From JAJZIH01 sp021785265 (lineage in GTDB: Bacteria; Pseudomonadota; Gammaproteobacteria; JAKAQQ01): 64,000 nucleotides of DNA. The notes below the pieces were generated by a model. The model did not search any database. It was not told where the DNA came from and saw nothing but the letters and a program-made list of their open reading frames with translations. This document shows positions 9,024 to 18,601 of this stretch, one piece after another. Every line of letters starts with the position of its first letter. The first letter of the stretch is position 1. A program made the position numbers and the translations under genes. The DNA lies in the NCBI GenBank assembly GCA_027338645.1, contig DAHWSH010000012.1, forward strand, positions 1-64,000, in the 5' to 3' direction.

Positions 9024-10001
9024 TTGAAACTGGCGAGCGTGGCGGGTGACGGGCGCGATGGTGTACTCGTCGTTGTTTCGACCGACCTGACCCGAATCCG
9101 AAAAGTTCCGGAAATCGCCCGATCACTCCGTCAGGCGCTCGAACAATGGGCAGGGGTCGAAGCCGATCTGCGGCGCGAAGCGGAGGAACTCGAAGGGGAT
9201 CCCGACCGAGGTGAGCCCTTTCCCTGGACGGCAGCCGCGGCCTGCCTACCCCGCGCCTTCCAGTTTGTCGATGGCAGTGCCTATCTGGCCCATGTCGAAC
9301 GGGTGCGACGGGCCCGGGGCGCGGAGATGCCTCCGAGCTTCAGGGTCGATCCCCTGATGTACCAGGCCGTGAGTGACCGCTTCCTGGGCCCCCATGAACC
9401 GGTCGCTGTGGCCGAGGAGTCCTACGGCATCGATCTCGAGGCCGAGGTCGGGGTGATCGTGGACGATGTCCCGATGGGGATCTCGCCGGCGGCCGCGCGC
9501 TCGCACATCCAGCTGATCACCCTCATCAACGATATTTCACTGCGCAACCTGATCCCCGGCGAACTGGCCAAGGGTTTCGGTTTTCTCCAGGGGAAACCCT
9601 TGTCCTCGCTCTCGGCAGTGGCGGTGACGCCGGACGAGTTCGGCCCCGACTGGCACGATGCCCGGGTCCATCGCCCGCTCTCTTCCGCCATCAATGGCAT
9701 CCGGCTCGGGGATCCCGAGGCGGGAGTGGACATGCAGTTCGGTTTTGATGAACTTATTGCCCATGCCGCCCGGACCCGGCCGCTCGGGGCCGGGACTCTC
9801 GTGGGTTCGGGGACCGTGGCCAACCAGGACCCGTCGCGGGGTTGTTCCTGCCTCGCCGAGCGACGCGTGCTCGAAATCCTGTCCGGTGGAGAACCCCGTA
9901 CACCCTTCCTCCATTTCGGGGATCGGGTTCGTATCGAAATGCATGACCGGGAGGGCCGGTCGGTTTTCGGTGCCATCGAGCAGACCATTGTCCGCGCCTG
10001 A
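9024..10001 (+). CDS. Fumarylacetoacetate hydrolase family protein
   Basis: The 325-residue protein starts at TTG 9024, preceded by GAGGGAAG. The FAH fold is shown by YGIDLEAEVGVIVDDVPMG with acidic metal ligands, the GKGFGFLQGKPLSS-like segment (AKGFGFLQGKPL) and TLVGSGTVANQDPSRGCSCL. In this context it should hydrolyse fumarylacetoacetate to fumarate and acetoacetate, the last step of tyrosine breakdown. It is shorter than the ~420-residue eukaryotic-type FAH and belongs to the compact bacterial branch. It lies between hmgA and maiA in the same direction. Confidence 0.88.
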   Translation: MKLASVAGDGRDGVLVVVSTDLTRIRKVPEIARSLRQALEQWAGVEADLRREAEELEGDPDRGEPFPWTAAAACLPRAFQFVDGSAYLAHVERVRRARGAEMPPSFRVDPLMYQAVSDRFLGPHEPVAVAEESYGIDLEAEVGVIVDDVPMGISPAAARSHIQLITLINDISLRNLIPGELAKGFGFLQGKPLSSLSAVAVTPDEFGPDWHDARVHRPLSSAINGIRLGDPEAGVDMQFGFDELIAHAARTRPLGAGTLVGSGTVANQDPSRGCSCLAERRVLEILSGGEPRTPFLHFGDRVRIEMHDREGRSVFGAIEQTIVRA

Positions 10002-10008
10002 GGTCGGC

Positions 10009-10656
10009 ATGGAACTCTACGACTATTACCGCAGTTCGGCCGCCTGGCGGGTCCGCATCGGGCTCCGTTACAAGGGGATTGAAGCCATCCCTCACGGCGT
10101 GCACCTGCTTCGCGACGGAGGCGAGCAACACGCGCAGGCCTATCGCGCCCTCAACCCATTCGGACTCGTGCCGACCTTGGTCGATGGAAAAGAGGTGTTG
10201 ACCCAGTCGATGGCGATCCTCGAGTACCTGGAAGAAACCCATCCCGCCCCCCCCCTCCTACCCCGGGATCCGGTTGCCCGGGCACAGGTCCGGAGCTGGG
10301 CCCAAGCCATCGCCTGTGATATCCACCCGCTCAATAACCTGCGAGTCCTTCAGTATCTGGAGCAGGAACTGCACCAGCCCGAGGACGTTCGCCGGGCCTG
10401 GTACCGTCACTGGGTCATCCTCGGACTGGAGGCGCTCGAGTGCGAGATCGCCCGGGTCCGCCCGGATGATCGCTTTTGCTGGGGGGAGACGCCGACCCTG
10501 GCCGATGTCTGTCTCGTGCCTCAGCTCTATAACGCCCGACGTTACGAAGTCGAGCTGGCACCCTATCCCCGGCTGTGTCGGGCGGAAGCGGCGTGTTACG
10601 AACTCGAGGCGTTTTCTCTGGCCCATCCCGACCGTCAACCCGATGCGCCGCGGTGA
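10009..10656 (+). CDS. maiA: Maleylacetoacetate isomerase (zeta-class GST)
   Basis: The 215-residue glutathione S-transferase fold protein starts at ATG 10009 (MELYDYYRSSAAWRVRIGL). The N-terminal SSAAWRVRI is the zeta-class glutathione/active-site motif. NPFGLVPTLVDG and LTQSMAILEYLEETHP form the thioredoxin-like half, and ADVCLVPQLYNARRY the helical half. It isomerises maleylacetoacetate to fumarylacetoacetate. It starts 7 nt after the FAH gene stop. The frame extends upstream to 9658, but that part is out-of-frame FAH sequence. Confidence 0.93.
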   Translation: MELYDYYRSSAAWRVRIGLRYKGIEAIPHGVHLLRDGGEQHAQAYRALNPFGLVPTLVDGKEVLTQSMAILEYLEETHPAPPLLPRDPVARAQVRSWAQAIACDIHPLNNLRVLQYLEQELHQPEDVRRAWYRHWVILGLEALECEIARVRPDDRFCWGETPTLADVCLVPQLYNARRYEVELAPYPRLCRAEAACYELEAFSLAHPDRQPDAPR

Positions 10657-10661
10657 CTTCG

Positions 10662-13088
10662 ATGATTCCCTTCTGGTCCGTTGGTGGGTTTTGGCTCGGT
10701 CTGGCTCTGGTCGGCATGGTCTCTGCCCTCTACTGGGGTTGGTCGCGCTGGCTTTGGGGTTCGGGTCTTGTGCTTCTCCTGTTCGGGACCACGATCTTTT
10801 GGCCGACCGCCTGGTTCAACCTGCTTCTGGCCTGGATCCTGGTGCTCATGTTCCTGTTGGCGGTCAATCTGCCGGAACTTCGGCGCTGGATCGTGATGGA
10901 CCGTCTCAATCACCATTATCGTCAGGGGACGCCCGCATCCGACCCCGATCTCAAGCCTCCACCGGAACCCACACTCGGGTGGTTTGTCGATTTCGCGACT
11001 GACCGTCTGCGGCTCACCCGAACCCTGACCCGGATCTCGCCACCCGCCCCGAACGAGGAGGAACGGACGTGGCTTGAATCCTTTCCTGAGAGGCTCGAAG
11101 CCTGCCTGCAGTCGTTGCCGGCGCGAGATCTCGCTCCCCGAAGCGGGGGTTGGTCCAGTGCCTTTGCTGATCTTGGTTTATGGCGGCTGGTGCTTCCTCC
11201 GGAGGCTCGGGGTTCTGCGATTTCGATGGCAGGCAAGATCCGCGTCTTGGCGCAGCTCGCGGCGCGGGAACCCGCATGGGCGCTGTTAGCCGCACGGACC
11301 GTCTTTTCCGGCAGTTATGAGTTGCTCGCCCTCTTGGCCGATCAGGCCGCCGTGCCGCCGGTCCTCGAGCGGTTGGCTGCAGGTCAAGGCGTGGCTGCAC
11401 TGGTGGACTGGACCCCCTCAGAGCACGCCCTGCGGCCTGGAGGAGGAGTGGTGGAGCGGGGACGTTTCGGTGAGCGTGACAACGTGTTGGGGGTCCGGCT
11501 CGAGGGCGAGCAATGGGGAACCTGGATGGCTGAGGGAGTTGATCTTGTGCTGCTTGCCTTCCGCCTGTCCGATCCGCAGCACTTCCTGGATGATCAGGGG
11601 GATCGACCGCGAGTGGCCATTGCGCTTCTCGAGCGCGAAAACCCCTGCCTGGACTGGCATCTCATGGCCCGTCGGGGAGGGGGCGAGGCTTACCGGCTTC
11701 GGATGGCTCCGACCTTCCTGCCCTGGGACCAGATTCTCGTGGTCCAAGGGGCAGCGATGAACCGCGATCCGCTGGAATCTTTCCGTCGCTTTTTCCGGGA
11801 CCGGATGGAACTCAATCGACGGGCCATGGCGCTGGGTGTGGCCCAGGCCTTTCTCGATGAGGCGAGCCGCTGGACGACCTTTCTCGAAGCCGGGTCCCGA
11901 TCGGTGGATCCACCCCGTCCGGTCGACCTGGCTGCGGGGGTGGAGATGGTCTGGGCGCTCGATCAGCGCATCCATGCGGAGCTCCTGTACTGGCAGGAAC
12001 CGTTCGGCAGGCCGCTGGAACTGTCCGTTTTTGATCCGGATGATGCCGCCGACCCGCTCTCACGCCTGTTGCGCGTTCACGCCGCCATCCTGGGGGCTCC
12101 GGGTCTCGCTGGACCGTTCGGCCGTCTGACCGAGGAGCGGACCCGGCTCATCCTCTGGATTGAGGCCGGCCTCTTTTCAGGAACCGGCCAGCGGGATGAG
12201 CGGAACCCAGATGGTTTGCTTGCCTCGCTGCACGGTTTGGCAGGCCAGGAACGACAGGCTCTTCGAAAGCCGCTGGCCAAGGCGGGTGAAGAGCAGTTTG
12301 ATCGACTGATGACTGCGCATGTGGGGCGGTTGCTCCATCATGCCACCCGGGTCACGATCCGAAGCCTTCTCCCGCTTATACTGCCTCTGAGAACCGGTCA
12401 GCGGGATCGGACCGGCCTGCAGGCGGCACGTCGCCTGGCCCGCGCTTCCTCGGCTTTCTCCTTTCTCCTGGATGCGTATTACCTGACTGGCGAGGGTTTG
12501 CGGGGGCCTCCGGAGGGAAAGATGATGGAAGCGGTTGGCCAGGCCCTGACCGAGGCATTTTTCACAGCTCTGTCCCTCGAGAACTGGCGGCAGCGACCCG
12601 CAGATGACCCCCTCCGTCCGGTAGAAGCCAGTATGCTCGATGGATGCCTGGGACGGATGGAAGAGGCGATCGATCGGGTCCGTGCGGAGTTTCCGCCCGG
12701 TCACCTGAGAAGCTGGGTTCATTTCATCCTGTTCAGGAGATTGCGACACCGCTCAAGCCCCCGGGCCAGCCGGATGGCGCTCGCGGATCTGGTCCGTTTC
12801 CCCGGAGCCGCGCGTAATGCCTTGCTGTATCTCCGTCCACGAACCGAGGATGGCCCCCCCGGATCCGGAAAGGGGCTTTTCGAAAGCCTGGCGGCGGTTG
12901 TGCCCATGGTTTCACGGCTCCGGATCGCGGTTGAGCAGGGATTGATTGGGGGTGCGACCCCAGAGGAGATTCTCTCCCAGGCGGTGGCCCGGGGTCTCAT
13001 CAGCGAACCGGAAAGCGGGGAGATCCAGGGGGCTTGGACGGGACTCCGGGCATGGCTTGAGACGGGGACCCCACCCTTGGGGGCATGA
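10662..13088 (+). CDS. FadE-like acyl-CoA dehydrogenase homologue, diverged
   Basis: The protein is 808 residues from ATG 10662, 5 nt after maiA. It begins with two to three hydrophobic helices (residues 1-68) as in FadE, then has the FadE-type layout: an N-terminal helical domain (LARLAAREPAWALL-like segment near 210), a middle beta domain ending VVQGAAMNRDPLESFRRFFRD, a helical domain, and the long FadE-specific C-terminal region (LRSWVHFILF, ending with an insertion before ARGLISEPESGE). Compared with E. coli FadE as I remember it, the conserved flavin/substrate motif ALTSPEAGSDA is replaced by unrelated residues near 240-258, and the region around the catalytic Glu reads LTEERTRLILWIEAG instead of TVEGANILTRSM. 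It may have altered or lost dehydrogenase activity. Confidence 0.7.
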   Translation: MIPFWSVGGFWLGLALVGMVSALYWGWSRWLWGSGLVLLLFGTTIFWPTAWFNLLLAWILVLMFLLAVNLPELRRWIVMDRLNHHYRQGTPASDPDLKPPPEPTLGWFVDFATDRLRLTRTLTRISPPAPNEEERTWLESFPERLEACLQSLPARDLAPRSGGWSSAFADLGLWRLVLPPEARGSAISMAGKIRVLAQLAAREPAWALLAARTVFSGSYELLALLADQAAVPPVLERLAAGQGVAALVDWTPSEHALRPGGGVVERGRFGERDNVLGVRLEGEQWGTWMAEGVDLVLLAFRLSDPQHFLDDQGDRPRVAIALLERENPCLDWHLMARRGGGEAYRLRMAPTFLPWDQILVVQGAAMNRDPLESFRRFFRDRMELNRRAMALGVAQAFLDEASRWTTFLEAGSRSVDPPRPVDLAAGVEMVWALDQRIHAELLYWQEPFGRPLELSVFDPDDAADPLSRLLRVHAAILGAPGLAGPFGRLTEERTRLILWIEAGLFSGTGQRDERNPDGLLASLHGLAGQERQALRKPLAKAGEEQFDRLMTAHVGRLLHHATRVTIRSLLPLILPLRTGQRDRTGLQAARRLARASSAFSFLLDAYYLTGEGLRGPPEGKMMEAVGQALTEAFFTALSLENWRQRPADDPLRPVEASMLDGCLGRMEEAIDRVRAEFPPGHLRSWVHFILFRRLRHRSSPRASRMALADLVRFPGAARNALLYLRPRTEDGPPGSGKGLFESLAAVVPMVSRLRIAVEQGLIGGATPEEILSQAVARGLISEPESGEIQGAWTGLRAWLETGTPPLGA

Positions 13089-13384
13089 GAACCGATTCGA
13101 GGTTGTAGACTGCGCGCGCGGATTGACCTTCCGGCTCGCGACGGGCTCGACCGCCCCGGGTCGATCGAAGAAGGCAGAGAGGATCAGGTTTGGGCGCTAC
13201 GCGAAGTCGAAGCAATGAACGTTTTGGGTTTCGCGAAGCGCCTGCCAGTCGTCTGCATCCCACTGCGTGACCCTAACCGCTCACGAGTCCCGTCCAGGTC
13301 GCATGCAAGCCGTGTCCTCACACGGACGCGTACACGGGATTTTGACGTCTTGTTTGTACCGCCTGCCTCCCAGTCCAACTCCGG
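13089..13384. other. Convergent intergenic region after fadE-like gene
   Basis: About 300 bp between convergent genes. A small GC-rich inverted repeat, TCGACC...GGTCGA (13147-13152/13159-13164), could form a 6 bp hairpin, but no T tract follows on either strand. Nothing else is recognised. Confidence 0.4.
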
Positions 13385-14713
13385 TTACTCGATACCGAGT
13401 TTCTTGAGTCGGTAGCGGAACTGTCTGAAGCTGATACCCAGATGCTGTGCGGCAGCGGTCTTGTTGCCCTTGCTTTCGCGAAGTGCCTGCAGGATGCGTT
13501 CCCTTTCGAGCTCCTCTAGGTAGGCGGGGAGGGGATTCTGGTTCGCCCCTTCGGGAACTGGGATCCGCTCGGTTTTCCGCAGGCGGATATCATCGCCATG
13601 GATCACCTCACCGTCACAGAGAGTGAGAGCCCGTTCCAGGATGTTCTCGAGTTCGCGGATATTGCCCGGGTAGTCATAGGCTTGGAGTCGTGACAGCGCA
13701 TCCGGTGTCAGTGTGACAGACCGGTCCAGAGCCAGACGGGAGACCAAAGCCGGTGCAATTTGCGCGATATCGCCCAAGCGTTCTCTCAACGGAGGAACAA
13801 ACATTTCGATCACGACCAGCCGGTAGTACAAATCCTCGCGGAAACGCCCCTGGGCCACGGCTTCCTGCAGGTTACGATGTGAGGCTGAAATGATCCGGAC
13901 GTCGACCGGGATCTCTTGTGGCATCCCCAGGGGACGAATGGTTTTTTCCTGCATGAAACGCAGGAGCTTGACCTGCATCGTGAGGGGGAGTTCGGCCACC
14001 TCGTCCAAGAACAGGCTTCCACCCTCGGCACTCCGGATGAGTCCCAGTTGATCCGAAACGGCGCCGGTGAAAGCGCCTCGTTTGTACCCGAACAACTCGC
14101 TTTCGAGCAGTTCGCCCGGAATGGCACCGCAGTTAATCGGGACGAAGGGCCGGTCGTGCCGTGGCCCGTTGGCATGAATAAGCCGGCTGACCAGCTCCTT
14201 CCCGGTACCGGTTTCTCCATGAATGTGGACGGGAGCCTGGCTGCGGGCCACGCGGAGGATCAGCGAGCGGAGTTCCTGGATGGTCGGATGCTCGCCGATC
14301 AGGGGGTTGCCTGAGGGAGGTTGTCCACGAGCTGCGCGGAGCGCACTGGTCACGAGTTGCCGGAGCACGGTGAGATCGACCGGTTTGGTCAGGAAATCGA
14401 AAGCACCGAGTTTGAGGGCACGGACCGCGACTTCGATACTGGCGTGGGCCGTGAGGACCGCCACGGTCGTGTCGGGCGTGTTCTGGTCGATCCATTCCAC
14501 GAGATCCAGTCCATCCCCATCCGGCAGTTTGAGATCCAGGAGACAGAAGGCGTACTTCCCCTCACGCAGTTCCCGTCGTGCCGCTTCCAGGGTCCCCGCG
14601 CTGACGCTCAGGATCCCCATCCGTTTGAGGGTGAGCCCAATCAGTTCCACAAGGTCGGGTTCATCGTCCACAATCAGGATCCGGGCAGGAGGTGCAGGAT
14701 CAGGTCGTTTCAT
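13385..14713 (-). CDS. pilR: Sigma-54-dependent response regulator PilR
   Basis: The 442-residue NtrC-family regulator has a receiver domain (residues 1-125; phosphoacceptor Asp in FCLLDLKLPDGDG), a central AAA+ domain with Walker A GETGTGKE, the sigma54-contacting loop GAFTGA and the Walker B-like SLFLDEVAELP, and a C-terminal Fis-type helix-turn-helix (GNKTAAAQHLGISFRQFRYRLKKL). In the PilS-PilR pair it activates pilin transcription with RpoN. The start overlaps the pilS stop by 4 nt. Assignment as PilR rather than another NtrC member rests on the adjacent six-helix sensor and on the neighbouring sucCD genes. Confidence 0.87.
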   Translation of the reverse strand: MKRPDPAPPARILIVDDEPDLVELIGLTLKRMGILSVSAGTLEAARRELREGKYAFCLLDLKLPDGDGLDLVEWIDQNTPDTTVAVLTAHASIEVAVRALKLGAFDFLTKPVDLTVLRQLVTSALRAARGQPPSGNPLIGEHPTIQELRSLILRVARSQAPVHIHGETGTGKELVSRLIHANGPRHDRPFVPINCGAIPGELLESELFGYKRGAFTGAVSDQLGLIRSAEGGSLFLDEVAELPLTMQVKLLRFMQEKTIRPLGMPQEIPVDVRIISASHRNLQEAVAQGRFREDLYYRLVVIEMFVPPLRERLGDIAQIAPALVSRLALDRSVTLTPDALSRLQAYDYPGNIRELENILERALTLCDGEVIHGDDIRLRKTERIPVPEGANQNPLPAYLEELERERILQALRESKGNKTAAAQHLGISFRQFRYRLKKLGIE

Positions 14714-16383
14714 GAGGAGACTGCTGCTGGTTGGGAGTTGGGGAAAAGAATGTAGAACTCGCTCCCCCCACTTTTTCGTTTACGATAATGCAGGCTCAGG
14801 CCGTTCAGCGTGCAGAGCTCGCGTGCGATGAACAGTCCAAGCCCGGTACCTTGGGGGGAGGTACTGTAGAAAGGATCATAAATCCGTTCAAGCAGGTTTT
14901 CAGGGATTCCCGGTCCCCGATCCAAGACGCCCAAGCGCACCTGTCCCTGCCGGTGTTTCCGGTCCAGGCGGAAGAGAACCACGGCTCGATCCCGACGGCT
15001 TGCGGACACTCCGTGGGTAAAGGCATTCTCGGCCAGATTCCAGACAATCTGGTGCAACAGATCCGGGCTCACCTGCGCTTCGAGGTGCTTTTCGAACTCA
15101 ACCGCGCGAATTTGGCCGGAGGGCAGGGTCATACCGTGACGGCTCGCGAATTCCTCCATAAACCCCTGGAGCCAAACGCCCAGTTCCAGGGGTTGTGCCG
15201 GTCGGGTGGTGGGCCTCGACAGGGTCAGGATGTTGCCGATGACCCGGTTGAGCCGTTCGACTTGGTCCAGGGTAATCTGGTTGAGGTGTCGGTCCTCGGG
15301 GTCGAGATGCTGGGACTCATGGAGCAACTGGGCGGCGTGGCGGATGGCGGCCAGCGGGTTTCTGATCTCATGGGCAATAGCGGCCGTGAGCCGACCCATG
15401 GCCTGCAGCTTGAGCTCGTGCATTTTGGCATCGAGCTGGCTCAAATCCTCAAGGGTCAAGATGGAACCCTGCTGGCCAATCGGTCGCAGGTCGGGTAGAA
15501 CCGACCGACCGACGGGCGTGACGAGGGGTGGGGCTGTTTTGGGCCGTTCGTCCTTCTGACTCCGGAGGAAGCGAAGCAGGTTCCGGGCGTGTGGGTTGGG
15601 GTCCATGCCGGGCGGACTCAGCAGTTGGGCCGCTGCCGCATTAAAAAATCGGACCCGGTCTTCGCGGTCGAAGATCACGACCCCGGTTGGCATACGCTGA
15701 ACCAGATAGGCATTGAGTTCGGACAGGTTGTCGAGATCCAGTTTTTGGCGGGCCAGGATGGTTTCGGTGATCCGGACCCGGTTCGCCAGGGAATACAGGA
15801 TCAGCGTGATCAGAAAAAACAGGATGGAAAAGAGGGCGGCATGAAGCAGGGGATTGGTTCCCTGGCCCGCTAACCACTGGTCGAAACTACGCGTGAGGAC
15901 GAAAACACTGGTGAGCGAGGCCAGTGCGAGACATCCTTCGAGATTCAGGATCGAGGCCGCTACTCCGAGCGGAATCATGAAGAGATTACTGGTGAGGAGC
16001 CATTGTGCAGCCACATGGCTTTGTGCCAGTGCGGCAATGAAAACCAGATCCGCGGCCGGAGCGAGGAGGGGTTCCCACCGTCGACGCACGCGTTCGGGCA
16101 GGCCGATGGCCAGACCCAAAAGCAGGAGACTCCAGAGCAGGTAGCCACCCGCCATCCACTGTAGCCGCTGGGCCGCGGTTTCTGACAGGGGGAACCAGCT
16201 GGAGCGGGCGACTGTCGCAAGAAGGAGGAGGATCCCGATCACGAAGCGGTAGACGGTGAGGATCCACAGCAGGCGGCGTGTGCGTTGCGGATCGGAGCGC
16301 CCACTCCTTCCCTTTCGGAGTGGGGCGGGCCCTGGTGCTTCATGGAAGGTTGCGGAGGAGAGCGGGGGTGTGGGGGCAGCCAT
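14710..16383 (-). CDS. pilS: Sensor histidine kinase PilS
   Basis: From ATG 16383 the kinase is 557 residues, with six predicted membrane helices in the first ~210 residues (WILTVYRFVIGILLLLATV onward). A PAS-like segment follows (MPTGVVIFDREDRVRFFNAA), then the H-box AIAHEIRNPLAAIRHA and the ATPase domain (NLAENAFTHG, DRGPGIPE, GTGLGLFIARELC). This six-helix plus PAS plus HisKA architecture is that of PilS, the sensor for type IV pilin expression. Further in-frame ATGs at 16428 and 16473 would give a longer N-terminus, so the start is uncertain. It is divergent from sucC across a gap of about 150 bp. Confidence 0.85.
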   Translation of the reverse strand: MAAPTPPLSSATFHEAPGPAPLRKGRSGRSDPQRTRRLLWILTVYRFVIGILLLLATVARSSWFPLSETAAQRLQWMAGGYLLWSLLLLGLAIGLPERVRRRWEPLLAPAADLVFIAALAQSHVAAQWLLTSNLFMIPLGVAASILNLEGCLALASLTSVFVLTRSFDQWLAGQGTNPLLHAALFSILFFLITLILYSLANRVRITETILARQKLDLDNLSELNAYLVQRMPTGVVIFDREDRVRFFNAAAAQLLSPPGMDPNPHARNLLRFLRSQKDERPKTAPPLVTPVGRSVLPDLRPIGQQGSILTLEDLSQLDAKMHELKLQAMGRLTAAIAHEIRNPLAAIRHAAQLLHESQHLDPEDRHLNQITLDQVERLNRVIGNILTLSRPTTRPAQPLELGVWLQGFMEEFASRHGMTLPSGQIRAVEFEKHLEAQVSPDLLHQIVWNLAENAFTHGVSASRRDRAVVLFRLDRKHRQGQVRLGVLDRGPGIPENLLERIYDPFYSTSPQGTGLGLFIARELCTLNGLSLHYRKRKSGGSEFYILFPNSQPAAVSS

Positions 16384-16531
16384 TCCGTCACTCTGGTTCA
16401 GGCGATCGGTGAAGATGATCATACACATTCCCGCCGGAAGGTCGCAGGGAGTGGGCACTCGAATTTCCGGCAATCAAACCGCAAATCGGCGAAAATAGCG
16501 GGGTCCCCGGTTTCCCCGAAGAGTGGGTTTC

Positions 16532-17701
16532 ATGAACCTCCATGAGTACCAGGCCAAAGAAGTTTTTTCCCGTTTTGGCATCCCGGTTCCGTCCGGTGCG
16601 GTTGCCCGGACCCCGGCGGAAGCCGTCGCGTCCGCAGAACGACTCGGTGGTTCGACTTGGGTCGTCAAGGCCCAGATCCACGCCGGGGGTCGCGGCAAGG
16701 CGGGGGGGGTCGAGGTGTGCCGTTCGCCGGATGCGGTAGGAGAGGTGGCCGGACGGCTCCTTGGAAAGCGTCTCAAAACCCATCAGACGGGACCTGATGG
16801 ATTGCCGGTCCATGCGGTCTGGGTTGAGCAGGCGTCGGATATCGGGCGGGAACTGTATCTCAGCCTGGTTGTTGATCGTGCACGTGAATGTCTGAGCTTC
16901 ATCGCCTCCGCCGAGGGTGGCATGGAAATCGAGACGGTGGCCGCGAGCGACCCGGAAAAAATCGTGACGGTGCCCTTGCCCCCCGACCCCGGAGTCCCGG
17001 CCTATGTGACCCGAATTCTGGGAGGGGCTTTCCGGATGGAGTCTCCGCAGCTTTCGGCGCTCGCGTCCCTCCTTTCCGGACTGGAGCGCTGTCTCCGGGA
17101 GTCGGATGCCTCCCTCATCGAGATCAACCCCCTGATCGTGACTCGCGGGGGAGTCCTGCTGGCACTCGACGCCAAGGTGAACCTGGATGACAACGCGCTC
17201 GGCCGCCACGCGACACTCGCCGCCATGGATGACCCTAGCCAGCGTGACCCGGCCGAGGACGAAGCGGCCCGGGCTGGTCTTAACTATGTGGCGCTGGATG
17301 GCGAGATTGCGTGCATGGTCAATGGCGCGGGACTGGCCATGGCGACCATGGACCTAATCCAGCTCAAGGGTGGCCGGCCAGCCAACTTCCTGGATGTGGG
17401 GGGAGACGCGACGGCGGCCCGGGTGACCGAGGCCTTTCGGATTTTCCGGGCCAATCCCCGGGTCCGGTCGATTTTTGTCAATATTTTCGGAGGAATCGTG
17501 CGTTGTGACCTGATTGCGGAGGGAATCATTGCGGCCTTCAAGGAAGTCGCTCCTGGGGTTCCCGTGATTGTCCAGTTGGAGGGGACCCGGGCTGTGGAAG
17601 GTCGGCGGATGTTTGCCGAGAGCCGATTGCCGATCGAGACGGCATCCGGACTGGCTCGCGCGGCCGAGAGAGCGGTCCGTGCCGCCGGAGGTGCGGCATG
17701 A
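16532..17701 (+). CDS. sucC: Succinyl-CoA synthetase, beta subunit (ADP-forming type)
   Basis: The 389-residue subunit starts at ATG 16532 (MNLHEYQAKEVFSRFGIPVP). The ATP-grasp domain is visible (WVVKAQIHAGGRGKAGGVEVC, SLIEINPLIVTRGGVLLALDAKVNLDDNA). The C-terminal ligase domain has FLDVGGDATAARVTEAFR and FVNIFGGIVRCDLIAEGI. It couples succinyl-CoA cleavage to nucleotide triphosphate formation in the citric acid cycle. Its stop overlaps the sucD start by 4 nt. GAGTGGG precedes the start as a weak ribosome-binding site. Confidence 0.96.
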   Translation: MNLHEYQAKEVFSRFGIPVPSGAVARTPAEAVASAERLGGSTWVVKAQIHAGGRGKAGGVEVCRSPDAVGEVAGRLLGKRLKTHQTGPDGLPVHAVWVEQASDIGRELYLSLVVDRARECLSFIASAEGGMEIETVAASDPEKIVTVPLPPDPGVPAYVTRILGGAFRMESPQLSALASLLSGLERCLRESDASLIEINPLIVTRGGVLLALDAKVNLDDNALGRHATLAAMDDPSQRDPAEDEAARAGLNYVALDGEIACMVNGAGLAMATMDLIQLKGGRPANFLDVGGDATAARVTEAFRIFRANPRVRSIFVNIFGGIVRCDLIAEGIIAAFKEVAPGVPVIVQLEGTRAVEGRRMFAESRLPIETASGLARAAERAVRAAGGAA

Positions 17702-18576
17702 GCGTGCTCGTCGATCGCGAAACGCGAGTGATTTGTCAGGGTTTTACCGGCCGCCAGGGGACTTTTCATTGTGAACAGGCGATCCAGTATGGGACCTGTC
17801 TGGTGGGCGGGGTGACCCCCGGACGTGGCGGGACCCGTCATCTGGATCGGCCCGTGTTCGACACGGTTCGTGAGGCTGTCAGAGAGACTGAAGCACAAGC
17901 CAGTCTCATCTTTGTGCCGGCGGCGGGTGCGGCGGATGCCATCCTCGAAGCCGCAGATGCCGGAGTCCGGCTCATTGTCTGCATCACGGAACATATTCCC
18001 GTGCTCGACATGATGCGGGTCAAGACGGCGCTGCGAAACCGGCCGGAAACCCGCCTGATCGGACCGAACTGTCCGGGCATTATTACCCCGGATGGGTGCA
18101 AGATGGGCATCATGCCGGGGTCGATCCATCGCCGGGGGAGAATCGGTATTGTCTCCCGCTCCGGAACCCTGACCTACGTCGCCGTCCACCAGACCACCGA
18201 AATCGGTCTGGGGCAGTCGACCTGCATCGGGATCGGCGGGGATCCCATCCACGGGATCGGATTCATCGACTGTCTGACCCTGTTCGAGGCGGATCCCGAA
18301 ACCGAGGGCATCGTCCTCGTGGGCGAGATCGGGGGGAACGACGAGGAAAAAGCGGCAGCCTATATCCGCGACCACGTCACTAAGCCGGTCGTCGCCTACG
18401 TTGCGGGGGTCACAGCCCCACCCGGAAAGCGCATGGGACATGCGGGTGCCATCATTTCAGGGGGGACCGGAACGGCCGCCGAGAAGTACCGTGCCTTTGA
18501 GGAGGCTTTCGTCACGGTGGTCCATTCCCCAGCCGATATCGGACAGGCGATGAATGATCGGCTGAAGCGACGGTAG
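17698..18576 (+). CDS. sucD: Succinyl-CoA synthetase, alpha subunit
   Basis: The 292-residue subunit has the CoA-binding Rossmann domain (VICQGFTGRQGTFHCEQAI, GVTPGRGGTRHL) and the catalytic phosphohistidine segment GHAGAIISGGTGTAAEK near residue 245. GPNCPGIITPDGCKMGIMPG is also typical. It forms the catalytic heteromer with SucC. The ATG overlaps the sucC stop (ATGA), indicating translational coupling. Confidence 0.96.
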   Translation: MSVLVDRETRVICQGFTGRQGTFHCEQAIQYGTCLVGGVTPGRGGTRHLDRPVFDTVREAVRETEAQASLIFVPAAGAADAILEAADAGVRLIVCITEHIPVLDMMRVKTALRNRPETRLIGPNCPGIITPDGCKMGIMPGSIHRRGRIGIVSRSGTLTYVAVHQTTEIGLGQSTCIGIGGDPIHGIGFIDCLTLFEADPETEGIVLVGEIGGNDEEKAAAYIRDHVTKPVVAYVAGVTAPPGKRMGHAGAIISGGTGTAAEKYRAFEEAFVTVVHSPADIGQAMNDRLKRR

Positions 18577-18601
18577 GTTCCGTCCGACGGATCAACGGAC
18601 C

